DNA of 64,000 bases from Earliella scabrosa (Eukaryota > Basidiomycota > Agaricomycetes > Polyporales > Polyporaceae): positions 682,001 to 746,000 of the forward strand of contig JABYQQ010000008.1 in assembly GCA_022605405.1 (NCBI GenBank). Reading direction: 5' to 3'. Below are positions 36,133-46,956 of this stretch, piece by piece; the first letter of the stretch is position 1; the number at the start of each line of letters is the position of its first letter. A program made the translations under genes and the position numbers. The notes beneath the pieces are model-generated. The model was not told where the DNA came from, did not search any database, and saw only the letters and a list, made by a program, of their open reading frames with translations.

Positions 36133-38567
36133 ATGACCGGGCGAAAGGTATTGTCTGCACTCATAAGGCTGCTAGTTGCCACTAGTACTCATAGGCTGCT
36201 TTCAATCAACCTAGCGCCAAAGGGTTGCGAAGGAACCCCTGAACAACACCAAGGGGCGGAAACCGAGAGGTCGGAATGTTGGTAAACTCATGAAGATTTT
36301 GGATGTCCCCGTCGATGTATTCTTTGAGGTCTCTGCTTTCATCAACCTTCGGGCTGCTCAAGCTCTCATCGGCGCTTCGGACGCTCTCCTCAGATTGCTT
36401 CCTACCTCAGGCCGATCGATATTCTTCAACTCAGCCGGACTTCCAACGAGCTCAGAAGCATGCTGAAGTCGCGATCTTCTCGGCATATATGGTTATCAGC
36501 CCGTGCGAACTTTGACCACCCGATTCCTGAGTGTCCTGACGATATGAGCGAGCCGGAGTATGCATATCTTGTCTTTGAACGTTTCTGTATGGTACGCAGT
36601 CAGAGCCTTCTAGCGAGCGCGATTTATCATACTGAATTGTCCTGTTTTAACCAGCTCTGCGGCGCAGGACGAGCCATGAGCGTGGACTATGGGCTCAGGG
36701 TACGGCTTTGTAGCCACTGCTGGCGTACGAAGTTGGTGGTCCCTTCACTGCTTCAGGTGCGCGGACTGACTTGGAAGCAGGACTGCTCGAGGCAGCACGA
36801 TAGTTCATGACATGGGAATCAAGAAGGACAAGCAGGCGATGCAGGTCGTGTTCAACTTGGTTCCGAAGGCCACTTGCGAGTGGTTTGGTCAGTGACTATA
36901 CATTAAATCGGTCATCCGTGTCAAGCTCATCAGACGCTCACTCCATAGATTCGAATGAACAGCCGCTAAAGGCTGTAAATCAGAACGCCAAAGACTTGTT
37001 CTACATCCCACTCTTTCTTGAAATCGCCCAGCGGTATCTCGATGTCCGCGAGAACGATCAGAAAGAGCTAGCGAAGTTCGTCGCTGATCGTACGCTCATC
37101 TCGGTCAAAAGGCTGAACGTACGACCATCGTTATCATGACACACTCTGACGATACTGACTCTTCATACTAGTTTCACATGAGCGTAGTACGATGGGAGCT
37201 TGCGATGGCGAGAGACAAGGCCAGGAACGAAGTCAAGGCAGAAAGCGAGCGGGCCAAAGAGTGAGGAGTACTCTACGATGGAGTTGTTATCGTTGCTGAC
37301 TTATCCATGTAAGAATTCAGCGGCGGTTGCAGGAACTTGGATACGAAACGCGGGACTATCCTCGCCATTGGCGATATGGAGGCACATGGTATAAAATGAT
37401 GTATCAGCCGCGCCCACTGACTAGTCGCAGTGAGTCTACTCCCGCTCACGAAATGTTTTCATGTTCTGACATTGAATCGGACCATCCAGTCTGGAACACC
37501 ATTCGCCCGAAGATGCTTGCAATGCTTGAAGAGGAGCGTCAGCTTCGGGAGGAGGAACGCTGGAGTGCACGCATCTCACAGCTTCAAGAGCACTACAACA
37601 CGTTTCTTCAGGTAGACCGAGACCAAGTCGCGGTGAAACGTACCCTTCCATCGTCTGCCGATGCGGTACAGCTTCCATGTATGCAAACGCTGCTCAAGTC
37701 CACAAAGCCAGACGCCCCACTCCTCTACGATCATTTCGTCGCCGTGCAGCCCACCCTACTAGAAGAAGCCGAAGACTTTCGGAAACGGATAATCTCTTTG
37801 ATGGCGGAGATCATCCGTTCCAACCCCTCCCCCTCGGAGGTGAACACCGCCGCTAGGACATCGGGGAGTACCACTACCAAGAAAGGAAAGGGAACGCGGG
37901 ATCAAAGGAGGAAGGACTCTGGCCAGGCCAGCAACATGGACGACGACGTTGCTTTACTCAATGCTTCGACATCGCTGTTTACTTGCAACGCACCGGTTGG
38001 GGACTACGCAAAACGTTGCCCGTATTATATGTCCTATCTGGGTCTCCTTGAGCACTGGCAGACCGCGCACAGCAAGCACAAGTGGACATATCGCAATGTA
38101 CACCTTGCAGGCAAGATCAACGACCTTCTTCCCCGTCTCATTGAATCCCTTGGGGTGGAGGCAAACATCACACACGCAGAGCTTAGTGAGCTGCTGATGT
38201 CTGGGCGCCCTACGTGCAGTTGCGGGCAAGATCCCATGTGGCATCCCGGTGATGTCACCTCCTCGACACGCGTCTTCGAGCAAGAGCCCAAATCCGCAAT
38301 CTTAGGCAGATTGGTGCGTGCTCCTTGTGCACATACCTGTGATTTGTTAGTTCTTACTGACATTGCTTGGCAGCTCGTGCACGTCTGGGGAACGACGCAT
38401 TTGAGTGCGACCGCGAAACAGTACGAAACCATGCTTGAGCAGATGACAGTGAACTGATAGGCGTTCCCAGCTTCGACACAGGTCCGAACAACCACCGTAT
38501 AACGTTCGTCACGGTTCCCTTCGCGGAGACTATGGTCCAGAACCCTGAGCCAGAGTTCGATGGGTAA
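36133..38567 (+). CDS. F-box protein, copy B of the paralogous family
   Basis: Predicted 617 residues. Exons: 36133-36147, 36215-36328, 36394-36591, 36655-36731, 36781-36887, 36949-37118, 37172-37260, 37314-37429, 37490-38313, 38374-38420, 38471-38567. Begins MTGRK|RQRVAKEP, then F-box VPVDVFFEIASYLRPIDILQ and LSRTSNELRSMLKSRSSRHI. Cys pairs CMLCGA and CSHCW follow, then RRLQELGYETRDYPRHWRYG, a Cys/His motif ending GLLEHWQTAH and PTCSCGQ. The last intron removes an in-frame TGA that would otherwise end the protein early; the resulting last exon, 97 nt, equals that of copy A and gives FDTGPNNHRITFVTVPF. Exon sizes 114, 198, 89, 47 and 97 are identical to copy A, which supports both models. Known family role: substrate receptor of SCF ubiquitin ligases; the substrate is unknown. 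Confidence 0.83.
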
Positions 38568-39095
38568 CCTTCGGATGCCTGTCGCTCCGCTACTACAACA
38601 GCTTCACTGGTGCTACCAGCCGCCTTGCAACACCCCTTGTGGGCACAAAGCATTCCGGATATGGAACAGACCGTAATATGAACGTTTGAACATCAGTGCA
38701 TTACGATAACGTGAGGGATCCGTATGATTATGATACAACTTGTATATACCGAATACATATGTGCAGCTAATGTACAGAAGGGATGTCGAGAACGTGAGGA
38801 TGAGTGAGAGTGCGTAGAAATACAACGGTCGACGATGATAGACAGCAACGCGGGTCTTGGCAAGAAAAGTACAATGTCGCGAGGCAATGATGCAACGAGG
38901 GACGCACGTCTGAGGAGAACAAAGGAGCATGGAACACGGGTGATGGATGATGAGCGCGCGGATGAGACGATGACTGACGCGGGGGAGTATAAAGAGTGCT
39001 CGAAAGAGCCCCTTGAGCCCCATCCCTTCAGTGTCCTTCTCTCCCAAGTTCGCAGAGTCACAGTCGCGCTCCCAGTTCGAGCTTGGTCATCGAGC
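38568..39095. other. Convergent intergenic region
   Basis: 3' flank of F-box copy B and of the Ser/Pro-rich gene. AT-richer than the genes on both sides. Nothing recognised. Confidence 0.5.
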
Positions 39096-40890
39096 TCACC
39101 GCATTCGCTCCTTTCCTTCCCCCTCCTTCCCCTTCCCCTTTCTGACAGCCAACGGACGCGTCTGGGGTAGCGCGCCCAACAGCGGGGCGGCGGGCGCGCC
39201 CCGCGCGAGTTGCTCCTCCTGCACGGCCTGTGCGCGCTCCAGCTCGAAGATCTCCATGCCGAACACCTCAACGGTCCTCTTGACCTTGTCGCCCCTGCTC
39301 TTCATCGGGGTGCCCTCGATGTGCGCCTTGTGCGACGTTGCACGGCTCAGGTCTCCCGCCGACAGCTGTACAACGCGAGGCGCGGACGACTCCTTGACGT
39401 GCATGTTCGCCTGCACCTTCGCAACCATGGACGAGGATGCCACCGGGGCCGGCGGGAACAACATGAGCGACGACCGCGGGGTCTCCGTGTACTCGCTCTC
39501 GGACGAGGGATCAGCGGAGACATCGTGCGGGACCCCGCGCGGCTTCGGCTTGACCACAGGTGTCTCGCGCCTCAGGACTGCAGGCTTGCTCGATGCCTGC
39601 GTCGCATTGGAGGGCGAGCTCGACGACGCTTGCGGGATCGCCGCTGGTTGTGACCTCGGGACGTGCGCGGCCGACGGGTTCACATCTGCCTGTGCACGAC
39701 GCGCCTCCTTCTCCGCCGTTCGTTCGGGCCTGTAGCGTGCGTGCTGTGGCGGAAGATTCGCGTCACCCGACGAAGACGTTTTCCGGATCGCACCGTGCCT
39801 CTGTACCGTCGCCGGACCCGTGGAACAGTACACGGACTCCCTTGTCTCCTTCTTCACCGGTCTCGTCAAGGACACCGACCGCTCGAGCTGGTGCGTCTTG
39901 GACTGAGGGTGCGCGAGGAATGCCCGAGCAGAAGAGATCGCCGGCGCGGATGAAACCGGTGGAGGCGAAGCAGGCGTGGATCTCGCACTGCTCGCCTCGC
40001 GCGACGTCGTCGCGAACGGCGTGAAGATCGGCGCCCTCGAACCTGGCGGGCGTCGCGAAGGCAATGTTGACGCGTCCTGCCTCATCGGGAACGGCACTGG
40101 CACCGCCTTCTCCTTCGTCTTGACCTTGGGACTCTCCGTGTTCGCGCGCGGCCTACCCTGGTCGGTCTCAAGAGGCGGACGTGGCGGCAAGACGAGGGGT
40201 ATCGGTTTCATCGGCTTGCGGTTCTCCAAGCTCGGTCGTGGGCGGTGCAACTTGTTCGGTCGCGATGGCGCCGGAGTCGAGCGATACACGAGGTCCTCGG
40301 AGGACCGTATCCTCCTGTACACCTCGTCATAGTCGGCGTCGCCTGGCTTCACCATCCGAATGTCGTCCTTGGATACTCCCCTACCGTCACGGGTGGACGG
40401 CCTTCGGTGGCGGGGCTCGTACTTCTCCTTCGGGGCGACCACGTTCCTATCATATCCGGTTGGTGAGCACCTGCTTGTGCACGACATGATGATGTGGCTA
40501 ATGACTGACCTGATTGTATCTGACAGTTTCCTGATTCGCTGGGATACCGTGGGGTTGGCCATGTGGACGCTACTCGAGCTGTCGGCCGAACCTCGCGTTC
40601 TGGATATCCTCTTCAAGCACCGCGACGGGGTCGGGTTTGGTTAAACGGAAGAGTCTACAGCTGGCTGTGGTTTTGGGGCAGGGTCTTCGGGCTGCCGGCC
40701 ACCATACGCGTCCGTCCACGGTGACGGGTAGAAGAAGTCGAAGTCCGTCAAGGACGGCACTACGGGCTCCGAGAGTGTGGGAGGACAGGAGGATGTTGGG
40801 GTTGCGAGTTCTGTGGCTCTCGCGATGCCTTGCTGTAAACGAGTGTGGATGTTTTCGGTGAGACGAGAAACCCTCTTCGTCCAGCAAGGA
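39096..40890 (-). CDS. Ser/Pro-rich protein of unknown function, 5' end unresolved
   Basis: The long minus-strand frame below 40616 codes for a basic, Ser/Pro-rich protein with the ordered motifs YDRNVVAPKEKYEPRHRRPS and MVKPGDADYDEVYRRIRSSE, and ends in a charged helix VFGMEIFELERAQAVQEEQ. Upstream, between 40560 and 40740, two other frames also look coding: SLTDFDFFYPSPWTDAYGGR, then KPDPVAVLEEDIQNARFGR. I could not join all three with good splice sites. A 120-nt intron joining the first frame directly to IRKLSDTIRS is possible but would discard the second. No ATG is found in the first frame, so an upstream exon is expected. A TATAAAAG sequence on the minus strand near 40895 may be a promoter element. 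Function unknown. Confidence 0.55.
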
Positions 40891-41940
40891 CTTTTATACT
40901 CCTCTGCCCGTGTGGACGTCAAAGCGTGTGGCCATTGTGGCTCATTCCGCAGCGCCCAAAGCTCAAAGCGTAGGTCAATGCGGCCAATGTAAGCGGTGGT
41001 CTATCCTGTCCAGAGCTTTGCCCGCCAGACGAGAGGGCGGTGCCACTGCCATGCTGTCTCATTTGATCGACTTCCACTAAGTTTAGAGTTCTGGTTACTG
41101 GCGAGGTCGACGCGTGGCTCGTGGATGTGGTGTGGTCGTAGAGAACCGTAGTGGTTATGGTGGGCGAATCTCATCGCACCGCGTGTAATCAGTACCTGGG
41201 GCAGGACGAGATTAGAGTGCTGCAGCCTCACGTTTGCACTCATCGCGTCGTTGTGCGTGAGGTGTTCGCGGGGGGTTGCCACTCCGATCGCCGCCTTGAG
41301 CACGTCAAAGCAGAGTGGCGTGGGTGGATTTGGCCACTCGATGTCCCATCACTCTGACGCTGGTGTAGCAGCACTGAAGGAGGATCTTGAGAAACACCAT
41401 GGATTCGGCGTCATGTTCGACCCTGTATTTATTGGCTACATGATCGCTGAGTTGTATCGCAATATAAGAAGATACCCTTCTAACCACGGACTGAGTACTC
41501 ACCTTAGCGGCCCACCCATCCCCGTCGATATCGTCCCGCTGGGACCTGCGCGCAAGCTGAAGAGCCAGCTGTCCCATCAGCGCCCTCTGTGTATGTCACC
41601 GTGGTTCAGTGACGACCTCGGCGTATCGCTCGATATTTATACCCCGCCCCATCAGCATTAGATCGAAAGTAACTCGCTGTGTAGAACAGGACACGGTAGA
41701 GTGTACACTCTTCAGCGATCCTCTAGGCATATTCGCACCTTTCCATGTATGAAGAGAATACACCGTGTTCGACATTTTCACTCACTTTTCGACTATCCGG
41801 TGTTGCGCACATCCAGTGACAAAACGGGCATGCAAATAGGTTTCTACATAGTCATGACGATACTGGACCCTAGTGGTATATTGATAAGCGTGAGTGAAAC
41901 CATCTTAGTGAAGGCATGGGGAACATTACCTGGATCTCCT
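40891..41940. other. Intergenic stretch of about 1 kb
   Basis: No firm gene. A 106-codon plus-strand frame from the ATG at 41341 to 41661 (EDLEKHHGFGVMFDPVFIGY, then MIAELYRNIRRYPSNHG) is moderately protein-like but has no recognisable family and no clear neighbouring exon. Confidence 0.45.
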
Positions 41941-43016
41941 TCATGCGGGGACGGGAACAGCCTCTCGTTCAACCTGATTCATGGCTTCGACAGCACCCTG
42001 ACTTACGTGTAAGATGATGCACATATGGCTCGCAATGTCTCACGATTATACGACGTACCCGAGCGGCTTGCACCACGCTTTCTCTCCACGTACCCTGCGC
42101 GATCTCCGCAAACAGCTGCTTCCAATGCGCCCATCGCTCCGGATGGAACCCATCGACACCATCCCACGTCCCGCCACTACGCCCGGGGCGGCCTGCGTTC
42201 GCCCGCCATTGCGGATTGCCCTTGGGGCCCAAGATCTCCCTGCACGCAAACATCTTTGCCCCTGCGATGCGCACCCACGTCGCAGCGATCTCGATCTGCA
42301 ACTCCTGCGGTTCTCCAATGCCCCTCGTCGCTTCGGTCGGCGCATGTGTCGACGATGTCGAGAGCGGCTCGAGCTGCATGGCCATCGTGGTGATTGCGTA
42401 GAAGTCTTCGTCGACGACGTCCAATGCCCAGAGTGTAGCCAGGAAGGCGTTAATGTTGAGCCATCTCTTGCGTGCCTCGGCGAACCCGCGGTCATAGGGG
42501 TCATCAGACGGGGCGTCGCCGGACAGGATGGCTTGAGCGCGAGGCTCTCTGAGATCGGGGTAGTTCTGGCCGTCTACTTGTACTTGGGGTCCTGCAGCAG
42601 AGTAAGCTTGGGAGATTCTGTCGATTCGTCATGGAGATGAACGCACCATTCGTCATCTCTCGGGACACAGGCCCAAAGAGACTGAGCCTCGCCCAGCTTG
42701 CCCGCGCGCCCCATATCTGCCAACCATCGCACCCTTCGGTACCCTTGGCCTTGAGCGCTGTGAGTACTTGTGCGAGACGCGCATGTGTCGACGCGTCGTC
42801 CTCCGCGATGTTGAGCAGCTTCTCCCAGAAGAACCACAGGAAGGATTCCAGGCCAGGGGTGTCGCCTCCTTGAGCAAGATGCTCGTTACTTGCCACAGCA
42901 TATAGGATAGACTGAGTACATCGTGCAGCAACCTCGTTAGCAGCAGCTTCAGGAGTGAGGCTGGAATTCTGCACGGCTGCAATCGCAGCGTCAATGTGTG
43001 CATCAATATCGCTCAT
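41941..43016 (-). CDS. DUF3632-family protein, copy 2
   Basis: Predicted 319 residues. Minus exons: 43016-42647, 42591-42059, 41997-41941. Contains TPGLESFLWFFWEKLLNIAE, AEARKRWLNINAFLATLWAL, EILGPKGNPQW and GTWDGVDGFHPERWAHWKQL, matching copy 1 at 33013-34022 closely in order and exon position, with many substitutions, so the duplication is not recent. The third exon, 57 nt, encodes GAVEAMNQVEREAVPVPA and uses a normal gtacgt donor, the site that has decayed in copy 1. The start is an ATG giving MSDIDAHIDAAIAAVQ. Function unknown. Divergent from F-box copy C, 441 bp apart. Confidence 0.87.
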
Positions 43017-43457
43017 CACTGGCAGAGGGCAACGATTGAGAAGAGGAGGGAGGTCGCGAACCTGTAATGGCTGTGTGCCCTAGCCGGCGCCTTCCACGCT
43101 TCCATGCATGCTTTGCAACACCTGAGTCGTGCCGCGCACAGCTCTAACGAAGAGCAAGAAGCTGAGCTCAAGATGAGGTCCAGACTGCCAATGAATGTGA
43201 TCAAGCAAGTCGAAACGCTGCGCTCGCGGCAAAAGCAACTGTTACTGACGCGCGCCTATTCCATCTTCGCGTGGCACGTGTCCGCGTTGGCGCCCATAAC
43301 CATATGAAGGAATGTTGAAGGAATGCCGCCCAACGCGTCGCAAGTTGCATTGAACCACCAACCACCAACCACGGTGGTACGACGGCAGACCTGACTGACG
43401 AGCCAATCGATTGTGTGGATCCGCAGCAACCGAACACTTGCACTGTCAAGCTCACTC
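43017..43457. other. Divergent promoter region between DUF3632 copy 2 and F-box copy C
   Basis: 441 bp shared by two divergent genes. Contains a short repeat of the CCACCAAC type near 43360-43372. No other element recognised. Confidence 0.5.
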
Positions 43458-46198
43458 ATGTCTGGCCGAGCAAAGAGAACGGATGCCGGACCGTCAGCGC
43501 GGTATGTCTCCCGCCAGCAGCAACAAGCCGCAAATACAGCCAAGCCAAGAGGCAAGAATGTCGGCAAGTTGAGCTTCCTGCTCAACGCTCCCAAGGACGT
43601 GTTCTTTGAGGTATGCTCTCTAGGACTGCTGGCGTATGTCTGCGATCAAACACGACCACAACAGATCGCCTCGCACCTCAAACCACTCGATGTTCTGTAC
43701 CTCGCTCGCGTGTCGCGCCCGTTCAGACATATGCTACTCTCTCCTTCATCTCGGCACGTGTGGATTGCAGCACGCAAGAACGTATACCCGAAGTTGCCAG
43801 ATTGCCCCAGGGATCTGGACGAGCCTATGTATGCGCACCTCGTATTCGAGCGCAGCTGCATGGCATGTATCTCTTGCCCTCACCCCCGAACAGTGCCTCG
43901 CTCACTAACCATGCATACAGGAATGTGGTGTCGGTCGCGCTATCAATGTTGACTATGCGGCTCGTATTCGTCTGTGCGGGGCATGTTGGACGCAAAGGTA
44001 CGTTTCCAATAAACTCGCATCCCCTACCTGCTCACCCTCCCGTTGGCTCATTCAGGGTGGAAACCGGTGGCAAGCTTGCATATGCATCCGGTCTCTACTA
44101 CGACCCCGACTTGACGAAGATTGTCATGAACCTCCTTCCAGCAGCACCACACGAGAAGCCCCGGATGGCGTGGGACCGTCCGGTGACTACGATGGCACCT
44201 CACTCAGGCGCAGGAAACACACCCGCAGCCGTGTCGCAAGGCGAACACAGTCCATTTCACCGGGCACAGTTTCTTTCGCTGGTAGATGAGTACCGCAAGT
44301 TGTGTGCTGGAGAGTCTACTGGCTCGCTCAAACAGTTTATTGTGCTAAACCGGACGCGGACTATCACAAGGCTGAAGGTATGTGTGACCCGTCCTCAATC
44401 TCAGTAGTAGTGCCTTCCGCTGAGCAACTGGCGCATACATAGTTTCAGGCTGAACTCGCACTCTGGGAATATCAGGGCCAACAAACTCGAATCGCCGATG
44501 CGGACCAGGCCAAGACGTCGCGCAGAGCTGCGTACGTCACCGCCCATCGCCTAGTCTGAAGGTCGTGACTAACCACAGAGACGTAGCATTGAGGCAAAAC
44601 TGAGAGAGCTAGGCTACGAGCCTGAAGACTACCCGTCGCGCCACTCCGGTATCGCAGCATCGACCGACTTCCACAAGATCCTGGATCAACCTCGCAACCT
44701 GACCCCACGCAGTATGTCACCCATGTTCTCGTCGTACAGAACACCGTCACCTCACCTCTAGCCCACGCAGTCTGGAACAACGTCAAGCCCAAGCTGCTCG
44801 AGATCCTGCGCACCGAGCGTGCGCATCGTGACGAAAAGGCCTTCGTCGCAAAGTGGTATATGCGACGTGAGGCACTCCGAGGGCTCTACAACGTGTTCGT
44901 ACACGCGCGCCGAGACGAGGAACTGTGGGCACGGACCATGCCCGGATTCGAAGAGATGATACGCAAGCCCGCGATGGCCGGCCTGTTGACATCCGCGCGC
45001 CCGTCCGAACCAATCACTGAGGAGCAGTTTGCTACCATCCAGCCTGACATTGCGCGTGAGGCACGAGAAGCTTTGCAGACAGCCATCGCTGTGCTTGCAC
45101 AAGTCGTCCGAGACGCAGAAGCTCAAGAGGGTGCTAATGCTACCCAGCCTGCACCGCAAATGCAGCAACCCAAGAGCAAGAAGAGCAAGAAGAGCGTGAG
45201 TGACGGCAAGCAGCGCAAAAGCAAGGCGAAAGACAAGGGCAAAGCGAGAGCGACGTCCGCCGACTTAGAAGACGACACACCGGCTCCTACGACGGCCGGC
45301 GGGAGGAACGAGGACCAAGCAGCGGACATTGCACTCCTCGAACGCCCCTCGTCCATCTTCCACTGCAAGGCCGGCAGCTGCGGCAACAACCGCGATTTCG
45401 ACAGGCGCGCCCTGCCCATCTTCGACCTACTCGAGCACTACACCAAATGCCACGCGCGTTCGTACTGGGGCGCGCCCCCCATTCGGGGCTGGGGCGCGCT
45501 CTCCGTGGACATCGCGAAGCGCGACGAGCGTGACAAAGTGGTGCACCTCTTGGACGCGCTCGACCTGCCCCACGACGCACGCCACTCCGCCGTGCGCGAG
45601 CGCATCATGTCCGGCACGCCGCAGTGCACCTGCGGCTTCAACCCGCCGCCGCCCTCGCAGTACCACAGGATGTTCCAGACACTGGTGCGTGCGCTCGGTC
45701 GACTCCTGCGTCTGATCTGTGTAGAAATCAACTCTAAATCGTTTCCTCCCATCTCGCGATTCAGATGAACCACGTCACGATGCGGAGGATGCCAGCCATC
45801 CCGTAAGTGTCTCGCCTCCCTCCCTATGCCCCCGCACAAGCCTCTGTGCGCCCAAAAAACACCGCGCTGACACGTCTCCCACCCACGTTCATTTCATGTC
45901 CAGCGGAATGCCCCCCGCGATGATCGCGCACCACATCACCTTCATTCCCCAGGGCATGATGCCGACGCTCCCGAACGCGGTGAACGTCCCCCATCTGGGT
46001 CTCCAGATCCCGTACCCGAACGTCGACCCTCAGACTGCACAGATGCAGAGCGCCCTCCTCCAGAGCATTGTCCAGCAGGTGCATCCGCCAAACGCTGCCG
46101 TTGCCGCAAGTGCACAAGGGCCCCTTGCCCCAGCTCCCGGCTCGGGAATCCTGCCAAACGCAAACGCGAGCGCCAGCGCCAGCTCGAGCTCGAACTGA
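43458..46198 (+). CDS. F-box protein, copy C, with extended C-terminal tail
   Basis: Predicted 736 residues. Exons: 43458-43610, 43665-43862, 43921-43997, 44056-44377, 44443-44531, 44587-44711, 44771-45684, 45765-45802, 45904-46198. The F-box (APKDVFFEIASHLKPLDVLY, then LARVSRPFRHMLLSPSSRH) and the Cys pairs (CMECGV, CGACW) align with the other copies. The downstream Cys/His motif ends LLEHYTKCH rather than HWQ, followed by PQCTCGF. Exon 2 (198 nt) and exon 5 (89 nt) match copies A, B and D. Intron 2 has a GC donor (gcatgt). Where copies A and B end soon after HHITF/HRITF, this one continues about 90 residues (AHHITFIPQGMMPTLPNAVN and a Ser/Ala/Asn-rich end). Exon 4 is fused compared with the two exons in A and B. 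A Lys/Ser/Glu-rich linker lies in the middle. A further intron within 44150-44240 is possible. Confidence 0.82.
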
Positions 46199-46956
46199 CC
46201 TACCGAACTAGAACTAGGTGGGGGGGAGGCAAGCTCGCGACCGGCCACCAATTTATGTCGACCATGGCTCACTGTGTGCTGAGCCAGACCTGGGCAGCAT
46301 GGCGAGCATCCTGACTGCATGCGCGTGGGTCGATCCTTCACCATACTGAGTTCAACAGAATACCGAAGAAGTATGAAAGATATCTCTATATGCCATGTAT
46401 CAACCGCATCCCTCCTGTTCCTTTCCCTTGTACAGTACATCTCTGGTGGTGTCTCCGAGCGGTCGGTACCATGCAGCGAAGTTCAGATGAAATCCATACA
46501 TATGACGTGACCAAAGAGCACCAAGTATTGGTTGTGGAAGAGCTTCTGGCTCGCGCTTGGTATACATCGGATCAGTACTACGTGTATGCTCTTCTCACTG
46601 GCAGCGCACTCACCCTGCAAGCTCCATGAGACACACGACAAGTGAGCTACAGCACCAGCGACGAGCACGAACCAGTGCATCGCAAACATATGGCTAGTTT
46701 GAACCACCTCCCCCAAGGTATCCTACATTAGTTTGACCTTCTACGGGTAGACTACACGAACAGCTCACAAGCTCCACAGCCTTTGCCTAAAGCACGTAAG
46801 TAAAAGTAACAGTAGTGACGATGCAGAGGTAGGTATGTACAGTATGCAGAAAAACGAGCGACAATCGAGAGAAGCACCCACTACAACACCAGAACCCCAA
46901 ACGCACCAATGCTCAACGCTCACGGATGTCGCTCCACAGAAAATCGTCGGGTGCCG
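46199..46956. other. Convergent intergenic region of about 760 bp
   Basis: Between the 3' ends of F-box copy C and the 7-TM gene. Several short frames but nothing recognisable. Probably holds the two transcription ends. Confidence 0.5.

Noticed and set aside
38421..38457. Early stop (TGA) at the end of F-box copy B
   Set aside because: First taken as the true end. A 50-nt intron with donor gtacga removes it and yields a 97-nt last exon equal to copy A.
39210..39653. 147-codon plus-strand frame
   Set aside because: Antisense to the Ser/Pro-rich gene; composition of a shadow.
41341..41661. 106-codon plus-strand frame
   Set aside because: Some protein-like stretches, but no family, no exons around it and no comparison possible. 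Left as intergenic.
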